Origin: Streptomyces sp. NBC_00370
Lineage (GTDB): Bacteria; Actinomycetota; Actinomycetes; Streptomycetales; Streptomycetaceae
Assembly: GCF_036084755.1 (NCBI RefSeq)
Contig: NZ_CP107968.1
Coordinates: 4,774,001 to 4,838,000, forward strand
Direction: 5' to 3'
DNA: 64,000 nucleotides
Shown: piece by piece, positions 8,029 through 14,448 of the stretch
Layout: every line of letters starts with the position of its first letter
Position numbering within the stretch: the stretch's first letter is position 1
Notes under the pieces: generated by a model
Told to the model about the DNA's origin: nothing
The model's database searches: none
What the model saw: only the letters and a program-made list of their open reading frames with translations
Program-made: the position numbers and the translations under genes

Positions 8029-8918
8029 CGGCGGTGTCCCTGTCGGCTTCGGCGTATGCCGCCGCGCTGTGCGCGGGTGCGGCGACCTGGCTCTTCGCGG
8101 GGCGGAACCGGGCGCTGCGCAGGGCGAAGCTGCTGCTGGCGGAGGTGGCTGCGACCGGTGGCGGCGAGGCGGTGGACGGGCGGCGGGCGCCGTCGTGGGC
8201 GCGGTGGCCGAGGCAACTGCGGCTGTGGGCCCGGGGGATCGGAGGGGAGTGGCTGTGTCTGCCGGTGGGGCTCGTGCTGGCCGTGCTGGGGGCGTCGGTG
8301 CTGCCGGTGGTCGCCTGCGCGGGCGCGGTGCCGTTGGTGCGGCGCTGGCTGCGGGCCAGGGAGCGGCGTACGGCGCGGGAACGGCGTGCGGACGGCGTCG
8401 TGGAGCTGTGCGGCGCGGCTGCGGGAGAGTTGAGGGCCGGTCAGCAGCCCGCACAGGCGCTGCTGGCGGCAGCGGGGCCCACCGGTGGTCTGGGTGGCGC
8501 GGAGGCCGCCGTACTGGCCGCTGTGCGCTTCGGCGGGGACGTACCTGACGCCCTGCGGCGGGCGGCGCGTGAGCCAGGCGCCGAGGGGCTGCTGGGGCTC
8601 GCCGCGTGCTGGCGGGTGGCCGTGGACGGCGGGGCCGGGCTCGCCGCAGGACTCGACCGGCTGGAAGGCGCGCTGCGCGCCGAGCGGGCGCAGCGGGACG
8701 AGTTGCGCGCCGAGTTGGCCGGTGCCTGGTCGACGGTGGTCCTGCTGGCGCTCCTGCCGATGGTGGGCCTGGCGATGGGCTGGGCGCTGGGCGCCGACCC
8801 GCTGCGGATGCTGCTGCACACCCCGGCAGGCCTGGCGTGCCTGGCTGGTGGCGCCGCGTTGGAGGGCGTGGGGCTGTGGTGGGCGGCCCGGATCGTCCGG
8901 GCGGGGGAGGCGTCATGA
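8025..8918 (+). CDS. tadB: TadB-like inner-membrane platform protein (type II secretion F domain)
   Basis: A 297-residue membrane protein. Transmembrane stretches lie near residues 7-25, 80-105 (CLPVGLVLAVLGASVLPVVA) and two at the C terminus (TVVLLALLPMVGLAMGWALG and the following Ala/Gly-rich helix). The central cytoplasmic part (GDVPDALRRAAREPGAEGL) fits the GspF/TadB core. TadB and TadC form the platform turned by TadA. GTG 8025 overlaps the stop of tadA, and the stop overlaps the next gene by ATGA. Role by family and position; sequence conservation of this group is low. Confidence 0.82.
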   Translation: MTAVSLSASAYAAALCAGAATWLFAGRNRALRRAKLLLAEVAATGGGEAVDGRRAPSWARWPRQLRLWARGIGGEWLCLPVGLVLAVLGASVLPVVACAGAVPLVRRWLRARERRTARERRADGVVELCGAAAGELRAGQQPAQALLAAAGPTGGLGGAEAAVLAAVRFGGDVPDALRRAAREPGAEGLLGLAACWRVAVDGGAGLAAGLDRLEGALRAERAQRDELRAELAGAWSTVVLLALLPMVGLAMGWALGADPLRMLLHTPAGLACLAGGAALEGVGLWWAARIVRAGEAS

Positions 8919-9694
8919 CCGGATCACTCGCCCACAGCCTGTGGGCCGCGGTGTCCGTGCTGGCGGCGCTCGGTTCGCTGGCCTCTGCCGTGGCTGCCGG
9001 GCACAGGGCGCGGAAGGTGCGCGGACGCGGCGTCGAGCTGCTGTCGGTGGAACCGGTACGGCCAGCGCGGATGCGGACGTCGGCGGTTGCGACGGAGTGG
9101 ATCCGGCGCTGGGGGCCACCGCTCGCCGCGCTCGCCACCGGCTGGGTGCTGCTCGGGGGAGTGGCGGGCTGCGCTGTGGGACTGGCGTGCGCGTACGGCG
9201 TGCGGCGCTGGCTGCGTACCAGGAAACGGGACGACAGCCGTCTGGATGAGCGGACGGTACGTCAACTGCCTCTGGCCGCAGACCTGCTGGCCGCCTGTGT
9301 CGCGGCCGGCGCCGGGCCGAGGGAGGCGGCCGAGGCGGTGGGGGAGTCGCTCGGCGGACCGGTCGGCGACCGGCTCGCCAGAACGGCGGCCGAGGTCCGG
9401 CTCGGCGGTGAACCGGCCGCAGCGTGGGGGAGGTTCGGCGAGATACCGGGCGCCGCTGGTCTCGCCCGCTGTCTGGAGCGGGCAGGGGCCAGCGGGGCGC
9501 CGGCCGCCGAACAGGTGTCGCGGCTCGCGGCGGGCCTGCGGGCGGAGCGGGCGCGTCGGGCGACCGCCCGGGCCCATCGGGCACAGGTGCTGATCACCGC
9601 GCCGGTCGGGCTGTGCTTCTTGCCGGCCTTTCTGGCGGTGGGTGTGGCGCCCGTGGTCATCGGCCTGGCGAGCGGACTGCTCGGCGGCGGCTGA
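8915..9694 (+). CDS. tadC: TadC-like membrane protein (type II secretion F domain)
   Basis: A 259-residue paralogue of the preceding gene. It has two N-terminal transmembrane segments (residues about 3-24 and 67-92), a cytoplasmic F-domain-like core with LPLAADLLAACVAAGAGPRE and GGEPAAAWGRF, and a C-terminal pair of helices ending ALLGGG-like. It is expected to pair with TadB as the second platform subunit. ATG 8915 lies in an ATGA overlap with tadB. An 81-nt gap follows before the pilin gene, the only gap of note inside this cluster, where a separate ribosome site drives strong pilin synthesis. Confidence 0.8.
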   Translation: MTGSLAHSLWAAVSVLAALGSLASAVAAGHRARKVRGRGVELLSVEPVRPARMRTSAVATEWIRRWGPPLAALATGWVLLGGVAGCAVGLACAYGVRRWLRTRKRDDSRLDERTVRQLPLAADLLAACVAAGAGPREAAEAVGESLGGPVGDRLARTAAEVRLGGEPAAAWGRFGEIPGAAGLARCLERAGASGAPAAEQVSRLAAGLRAERARRATARAHRAQVLITAPVGLCFLPAFLAVGVAPVVIGLASGLLGGG

Positions 9695-9775
9695 CGGACA
9701 GCGGATCAACGGCAGATCAACGCGTGAAAGCGCATGAAACGCAGGAAACAGAGCTGAGCGAAACGGGAGGCCGAA

Positions 9776-9982
9776 ATGTGGACGCGTATGCGAGAAGGAT
9801 GGCTGCGTCGGATTCGGCGCGGCACGGAATCGGGTGACGCGGGAATGACGACATCGGAATACGCGATGGGCACGATCGCCGCCTGCGCCTTTGCCGCGGT
9901 GCTGTACAAAGTGGTCACGAGTGGACCCGTGTCACAGGCGCTTCAGTCGGTGATCGGCAAGGCCCTCAATGTCCAGGTCTGA
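9776..9982 (+). CDS. Flp-like pilin precursor (DUF4244 type)
   Basis: A 68-residue protein with a basic leader (WTRMREGWLRRIRR) and the prepilin motif G-MTTSEY. The scissile Gly is followed by five residues ending in Glu and then Tyr, the Flp/Tad signature. The mature part starts with the hydrophobic helix AMGTIAACAFAAVLYKVV. It should be cut by a prepilin peptidase and assembled by TadABC. No peptidase gene lies in the window. A good ribosome site (ACGGGAGGCCGAA) precedes ATG 9776. The 3' end overlaps the TadE gene by 14 nt. Confidence 0.88.
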   Translation: MWTRMREGWLRRIRRGTESGDAGMTTSEYAMGTIAACAFAAVLYKVVTSGPVSQALQSVIGKALNVQV

Positions 9983-10391
9983 TGCGGCGGTGTGCGTCGC
10001 CGATCGGGACGACCGCGGATATGTCACGGCGGAAGCGGCCGTGGCGGTGCCGGCGCTGGTGGTGTTCGCCATGGCGCTCGTCTGGGCGCTGACAGCGGCG
10101 GCGGCACAGATCCAGTGCGTGGACGCCGCGCGGGCGGGGGCACGGGCCGTCGCCAGGTCCGAGCCACGGGAAGCGGCGCTGGACGCGGCCCGCTCGGCCG
10201 CTCCCCAGGGCGCCGAGGTCACCCTCGGCCGGTCCGGCGATCTGTGGCGGGTGCGCGTGGCGGCTCCGACGCCGGGCCCGGGGGCGCTGGCCTTGACCCT
10301 CACGGCCGAGGCCGCAGCCTCGGCGGAGGACACCCAGGACGCCCAGGACGCCCCGTACACCCAGCACATCGGGGAGAGGGGCGCCTCATGA
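9969..10391 (+). CDS. TadE-like minor pseudopilin
   Basis: A 140-residue protein. After a charged N terminus it has DDRGYVTAEAAVAVPALVV, i.e. Gly then a helix with Glu at +5, matching TadE prepilin-like processing sites. One transmembrane helix (residues about 22-48) is followed by an exported domain and a low-complexity Ala/Asp tail. TadE proteins are minor pilus components. The start overlaps the pilin gene and the stop overlaps the next gene (ATGA), so it is translated from the same message. Confidence 0.82.
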   Translation: MSRSDAAVCVADRDDRGYVTAEAAVAVPALVVFAMALVWALTAAAAQIQCVDAARAGARAVARSEPREAALDAARSAAPQGAEVTLGRSGDLWRVRVAAPTPGPGALALTLTAEAAASAEDTQDAQDAPYTQHIGERGAS

Positions 10392-10813
10392 TCCGTGACG
10401 GTGACGACGAACGGGGTGGTGACCAGGGGGCGGCGACGGTCTGGGTGGCGATGGCGGCGGCCACGATGTGCGCCGTGTTCGCCGTGGTGCTCGCGCTGGG
10501 CCAGGCGGTGGCTGCCCGCCACCGCGCGGGCACCGCGGCCGACCTGGCGGCCCTCGCCGCCGCCGACCGTGCCTTGTCGGGCCCGGTGGCGGCCTGCGCC
10601 AGGGCGGTCGAGGTGGCGGTGGCCCAGCGGGCGGAGGTCACGAGCTGCGTGGTGAGCGGGGAGATCGCGGACGTGACGGCCAGGGCGCGACTCGGTCCCT
10701 ACGCCCCCACGGTCAGGTCGCGGGCGGGCCCACCGGCTGTGTCGCCGCCTCCGGCGAGGTCGTCGGTCCTGGGAAGGCCCCGGCCGCCGCCAGGCCGTCA
10801 GGGGCGCCTCTGA
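10388..10813 (+). CDS. Second TadE-like protein of the helicase/secretion neighbourhood
   Basis: A 141-residue protein: a short charged N terminus, GDQGAATVWVAMAAATMCAVFAVVLALGQ as the membrane helix (residues about 13-40), AAADLAALAAA-type packing, and a basic Pro-rich tail. It resembles the Rv3654c group of TadE-like proteins found next to this helicase in actinobacteria. The canonical Glu at +5 after the putative Gly cleavage site is missing. It starts by ATGA overlap with the TadE gene. Its last 101 nt run through the 3' end of the convergent helicase, so the C-terminal tail is encoded opposite helicase codons. Confidence 0.75.
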   Translation: MIRDGDDERGGDQGAATVWVAMAAATMCAVFAVVLALGQAVAARHRAGTAADLAALAAADRALSGPVAACARAVEVAVAQRAEVTSCVVSGEIADVTARARLGPYAPTVRSRAGPPAVSPPPARSSVLGRPRPPPGRQGRL

Positions 10814-13244
10814 GCAGCTCGGTCAGCAGTCGTACGGCGCCGCGCTTGTGCAGCGGATCGTTGCCGTTGCCGCACTTGGGCGACTGGATGCACGAGGGGC
10901 AGCCCGCGTCGCACTCGCAGGACGCGATCGCCTCGCGGGTGGCGGTGAGCCATTCCCTGGCCGTCTGGAAGGCCCGCTCGGCGAAGCCGGCGCCGCCGGG
11001 CTGGCCGTCGTACACGAAGACCGTCGGCAGCAAGGTGTCCGGGTGCAGCGGCACGGACACGCCGCCGATGTCCCAGCGGTCGCAGGTGGCGAAGAGCGGC
11101 AGCATCCCGATGGAGGCGTGTTCGGCGGCGTGCAGGGCGCCGCCCAGCTGCTCGGGGTTGACGCGGGCCGCGTCCAGTTGGTCCTCGGTGACGGTCCACC
11201 ACACGGCGCGGGTGCGCAGGGTGCGCGGCGGCAGGTCGAGCTTGGTCTCGCCGAGCACCTCGCCGGTGATGAGTCTGCGGCGCAGAAAGGAGACGACCTG
11301 GTTGGTGACCTCGACGGACCCGTAGCAGAGGCGTCCGTCGCCCCACGGAATCTCGGTGTCCGTCTCGAGCACGGAAATGGCGGTGGTGTCCCGGGCAGTC
11401 GTCGAGTACGGCGGGTCGGCCTCCTCGACGAGCGCGACCGAGTCGGCCAGATCCAGCCGTTTCACCAGATACGAACGGCCCTGGTGGAGGTGGACCGCGC
11501 CGTCGTGGACGGCCGTGTGGGAGGCGGCCTCGTCGACCGTGCCCAGCAGCCGGCCCGTCGCCGCCTCGACGATCTGGACCGGGCTGCCGCCCTCCCCGCG
11601 GATGTCGGCCAGGTCGGCGGCCCGCTCCCTGCGGGTCCAGTACCAGCCCGCCGCGCGCTTGCGCAGCAGTCCTGCGGTGACCAGCTGCGGGAGTAGGTCC
11701 GGTGTCGCGGGGCCGAACAGCGCGAGGTCGTCCTCCGTGAGCGGCAGCTCGGCGGCGGCTGCGCACAGGTGCGGGGCGAGGACGTACGGGTTGTCCGGGT
11801 CCAGGACGGTCGACTCGACGGGCTGCTGGAACAGCGCCTCGGGGTGGTGGACGAGGAACGTGTCCAGCGGGTCGTCACGGGCGATCAGGATCGCCAGCGC
11901 GCCCTGCCCGGAGCGCCCCGCCCGGCCCGCCTGCTGCCACAGGGAGGCCCGGGTGCCGGGGTAGCCCGCGATGAGGACGGCGTCCAGGCCGGAGACGTCG
12001 ATGCCCAGCTCCAGGGCGGTGGTGGCGGCAAGGCCGAGCAGTTCGCCGGAGTGCAGGGCGCGCTCCAGGGCGCGGCGCTCCTCGGGGAGGTAGCCGCCCC
12101 GGTAGGCGGCCACCCGGCGCGACAGCGAGTGGTCCACCGCCGCCAGCCGTTCCTGGGCGATGAGGGCGATCAGTTCGGCGGCGCGCCGGGAGCGTACGAA
12201 GGCGACCGAACGGACGCCCTGGACCGTCAGGTCGGTGAGCAGGTCGGCGGTCTCGGCCGTGGCCGTACGGCGTACGGGCGCGCCCTTCTCGCCGTGCAGT
12301 TCGGTGAGCGGGGGCTCCCAGAGCGCGAAGACGAGTTCGCCGCGGGGTGACGCGTCGTCGGCGACCTCGGTGACGGGCAGTCCGGTGAGCCTGCCGGCCG
12401 CCAGGGCGGGCTCGGCGGCGGTGGCCGACGCCAGCAGGAAGACCGGGTCGGCGCCGTAGCGGGCGCAGACGCGGCGCAGCCGGCGCAGCACCTGCGCCAC
12501 GTGCGAGCCGAACACGCCCCGGTAGGTGTGGCACTCGTCGATGACGACATAGCGCAGCGAGCGCAGGAAGGAGGCCCAGCGGGGGTGGGACGGGAGTATC
12601 CCCCGGTGCAGCATGTCGGGATTGGTCAGGACGTAGTTGGCGTACTGCCTGACCCATTCGCGCTCTTCCACCGGCGTGTCGCCGTCGTAGACGGCCGGCC
12701 GTACGGCGTTGCCGAGCGGCCCGGCGAGATCCTTGACGCCGCGCCGCTGGTCGGCGGCGAGCGCCTTCGTCGGCGCCAGGTAGAGCGCGGTCGTACCCCG
12801 GCCGTTCGGCGCCTCCGAGCCGTCCAGGAGGGTGCTGAGCACGGGCGCGAGGTACGCCAGCGACTTGCCCGAGGCGGTGCCGGTGGCGATGACGACGGAC
12901 TCGCCGTCCAAGGCGTGCTCGGCGGCCTCGGCCTGGTGGGCCCACGGGTGTTCGATTCCGGCCTGCTGGATGGCGCTGATCACTTCCGCGCGGATGCGAT
13001 CGGGCCAGACGGCATGACGACCCGCACGTGGGGGCAGGTGCTCCGTATGGGTGATGCGCGCAGCCCGGCCCGCCCCCGCGGTGAGCCGGTCGAGGACCAT
13101 ACTCGGGGAGGGGCGGTTGTCCCCGCTCGCGGGGAGTCGACTGGGGCGGTGATTCCTGGCCATCGGCATCGAGTGTGTCACTGGCATGACGGACAATGGC
13201 CCCAAGGCGTCGTGCGTGGCCGCTGGTAAGTGATTGAATGCCAT
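10713..13244 (-). CDS. Large DEAD/DEAH-box helicase with C-terminal MZB-type cysteine cluster
   Basis: An 843-residue superfamily 2 helicase. The Walker A is VIATGTASGKSLAY (near residue 120). Motif II is VIDECHTY (DECH). A second RecA domain follows, ending with ALELGIDVSGLDAVLIAGYPG and the motif VI QQAGRAGR. The C-terminal part carries CECDAGCPSCIQSPKCGN, a four-Cys cluster typical of MrfA/Hrq1-like (DUF1998/MZB) helicases implicated in DNA repair. It sits beside tad genes in many actinobacteria, reason unknown. I prefer start ATG 13244 (MAFNHLPAATHDAL); the longer version from 13349 would run into the bldG leader. It is divergent from bldG. Confidence 0.88.
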   Translation of the reverse strand: MAFNHLPAATHDALGPLSVMPVTHSMPMARNHRPSRLPASGDNRPSPSMVLDRLTAGAGRAARITHTEHLPPRAGRHAVWPDRIRAEVISAIQQAGIEHPWAHQAEAAEHALDGESVVIATGTASGKSLAYLAPVLSTLLDGSEAPNGRGTTALYLAPTKALAADQRRGVKDLAGPLGNAVRPAVYDGDTPVEEREWVRQYANYVLTNPDMLHRGILPSHPRWASFLRSLRYVVIDECHTYRGVFGSHVAQVLRRLRRVCARYGADPVFLLASATAAEPALAAGRLTGLPVTEVADDASPRGELVFALWEPPLTELHGEKGAPVRRTATAETADLLTDLTVQGVRSVAFVRSRRAAELIALIAQERLAAVDHSLSRRVAAYRGGYLPEERRALERALHSGELLGLAATTALELGIDVSGLDAVLIAGYPGTRASLWQQAGRAGRSGQGALAILIARDDPLDTFLVHHPEALFQQPVESTVLDPDNPYVLAPHLCAAAAELPLTEDDLALFGPATPDLLPQLVTAGLLRKRAAGWYWTRRERAADLADIRGEGGSPVQIVEAATGRLLGTVDEAASHTAVHDGAVHLHQGRSYLVKRLDLADSVALVEEADPPYSTTARDTTAISVLETDTEIPWGDGRLCYGSVEVTNQVVSFLRRRLITGEVLGETKLDLPPRTLRTRAVWWTVTEDQLDAARVNPEQLGGALHAAEHASIGMLPLFATCDRWDIGGVSVPLHPDTLLPTVFVYDGQPGGAGFAERAFQTAREWLTATREAIASCECDAGCPSCIQSPKCGNGNDPLHKRGAVRLLTELLRGAPDGLAAAGAFPGPTTSPEAATQPVGPPAT

Positions 13245-13323
13245 CGCGGCTGGCGATACGTCCCCTGGCTCCGTCGGGGAGACCCGAGGGGCGACCGCTC
13301 GATAGCAAGGTGCTGGAGGATCC

Positions 13324-13677
13324 GTGGACCTGTCCCTGTCGACTCGCAATGTGTCCGGCCCTGGTGGCGACCGTACGGTCGTCGAGGTCGGTGGCGAGAT
13401 TGATGTGTATACCGCGCCAAAGCTGCGCGAGCAGTTGGTCGAGTTGGTGAACGACGGCAGCTACCACCTGGTGGTCGACATGGAAGGCGTGGACTTCCTG
13501 GACTCGACCGGGCTCGGCGTGCTCGTGGGTGGCCTGAAGCGTGTGCGTGCCCATGAGGGCTCGCTGCGTCTGGTCTGCAACCAGGAGCGCATTCTCAAGA
13601 TCTTCCGGATCACGGGTCTCACCAAGGTGTTCCCGATCCACACCACGGTCGACGAGGCCGTGGCCGCCACCGACTGA
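13324..13677 (+). CDS. bldG: Anti-sigma factor antagonist BldG
   Basis: A 117-residue STAS-domain protein, nearly identical by eye to the Streptomyces developmental regulator BldG. The phosphorylation site lies in DFLDSTGLGVLVGG at Ser61 (equivalent to Ser57 of the slightly shorter S. coelicolor protein as I recall it). Four extra residues (SGPG) sit near position 11. Unphosphorylated BldG binds anti-sigma factors and releases stress or developmental sigma factors; it is needed for aerial growth and antibiotic production. GTG 13324 follows GCTGGAGGATCC. The partner anti-sigma gene follows after 119 nt containing a hairpin, in line with the mono- and dicistronic messages described in S. coelicolor. 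Confidence 0.95.
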   Translation: MDLSLSTRNVSGPGGDRTVVEVGGEIDVYTAPKLREQLVELVNDGSYHLVVDMEGVDFLDSTGLGVLVGGLKRVRAHEGSLRLVCNQERILKIFRITGLTKVFPIHTTVDEAVAATD

Positions 13678-13710
13678 GGTCGGTGCCGGCCATTCGGTCC
13701 GGAGGATGAC

Positions 13711-13746
13711 GGCAGGAGACCCGGGCGTTCCGCCCGGGTGTCTGCC
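13711..13746 (+). terminator. Hairpin between bldG and the anti-sigma gene (partial terminator?)
   Basis: ACCCGGGCG (13719-13727), a TTC loop and CGCCCGGGT (13731-13739) form a 9-bp stem, extended by GGCA (13711-13714) with TGCC (13743-13746). There is no U-run. Placed between two co-directional partner genes it could lower readthrough and set the BldG to anti-sigma ratio. Confidence 0.55.
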
Positions 13747-13796
13747 GCCTTTGAGAGTGGTTGAGAGTGCACGCTCGTACGTTCGAGGGGGATCGC

Positions 13797-14252
13797 ATGG
13801 CCACCGTTGAACTCCGCTTCAGCGCCCAGCCCGAGCATGTCAGGACGGCCCGTCTGGTGGCGGCCGCCGTGGCGCGCAGGGCCGGGGTCGACGAAGCAGT
13901 GTTGGACGAGGTCAGACTCGCGGTCGGTGAGGCATGCAGCCGGGCGGTCGGGCTGCATCGCAGTCATGGCATCACCGCCCCGGTGAGAGTCGTGCTGACC
14001 GAGGAGGAGAAGACCTTCTCCATCGAGGTCGGCGACGAGGTGCCGGGATCCGGCAGCGGAGCGTCCGGCGTGCCCGGCGCCCGTAACGGAGTGCCGTCGG
14101 GCGATCTCTTCGAGACCGACGCCGAGGGCGAGGACGAGATGGGGCTCGCGGTCATCAGCGGGCTCGTCGACGATGTCGAGGTCACCTCGGGCGACGACGG
14201 CGGCGTGATCAGAATGAGCTGGCCGACCACTCCGGCCATTACGCTCCCCTGA
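13797..14252 (+). CDS. RsbW-like ATP-binding anti-sigma factor (BldG partner, SCO3548-like)
   Basis: A 151-residue GHKL-fold (HATPase) protein. The N-box region LDEVRLAVGEACSRAV (about 42-57) contains the Glu/Asn-type ATP site in an RsbW-like form. DEMGLAVISGLVDDVEV (about 115-131) is the G2-like glycine segment. The middle contains a Gly/Ser-rich loop (PGSGSGASG). The equivalent S. coelicolor protein binds BldG. It may phosphorylate BldG and/or bind a sigma factor. ATG 13797 has GAGGGGGATC upstream; a GTG ten codons earlier (13767) is possible. A strong terminator follows. Confidence 0.88.
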   Translation: MATVELRFSAQPEHVRTARLVAAAVARRAGVDEAVLDEVRLAVGEACSRAVGLHRSHGITAPVRVVLTEEEKTFSIEVGDEVPGSGSGASGVPGARNGVPSGDLFETDAEGEDEMGLAVISGLVDDVEVTSGDDGGVIRMSWPTTPAITLP

Positions 14253-14265
14253 TTGATCCAATTCT

Positions 14266-14305
14266 TGGAAAGGCCCTGCCTGAGCAGGGCCTTTCTTGTT
14301 TTTGT
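14266..14305 (+). terminator. Rho-independent terminator after the bldG locus
   Basis: AAAGGCCCTGC (14269-14279), loop CTGA, GCAGGGCCTTT (14284-14294), then a T-rich tail (CTTGTTTTTG). It is an 11-bp perfect stem with a U-tract, unusually canonical for this GC-rich genome. Confidence 0.9.
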
Positions 14306-14385
14306 AGATCGTCGAACGCGTTTATCCCATTACCCTTTGCCCGACTGTTTTCGGCCTCAAGGTCAATTAAAATGTAAGCACTCTG

Positions 14386-14412
14386 TTTTGATCGTCTCCG
14401 GCTCCCTACAAT
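14386..14412 (+). promoter_or_regulatory. Candidate hppA promoter
   Basis: TACAAT (14407-14412) is a good -10 hexamer, 37 nt before the hppA ATG. Upstream, TTTTGA (14386-14391) could act as a weak -35 with 15-nt spacing. The whole stretch 14300-14415 is AT-rich for this genome. Confidence 0.4.
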
Positions 14413-14448
14413 CCGTCCATCTTGAGCGCTGAGCGTCAAGGAGGACGA

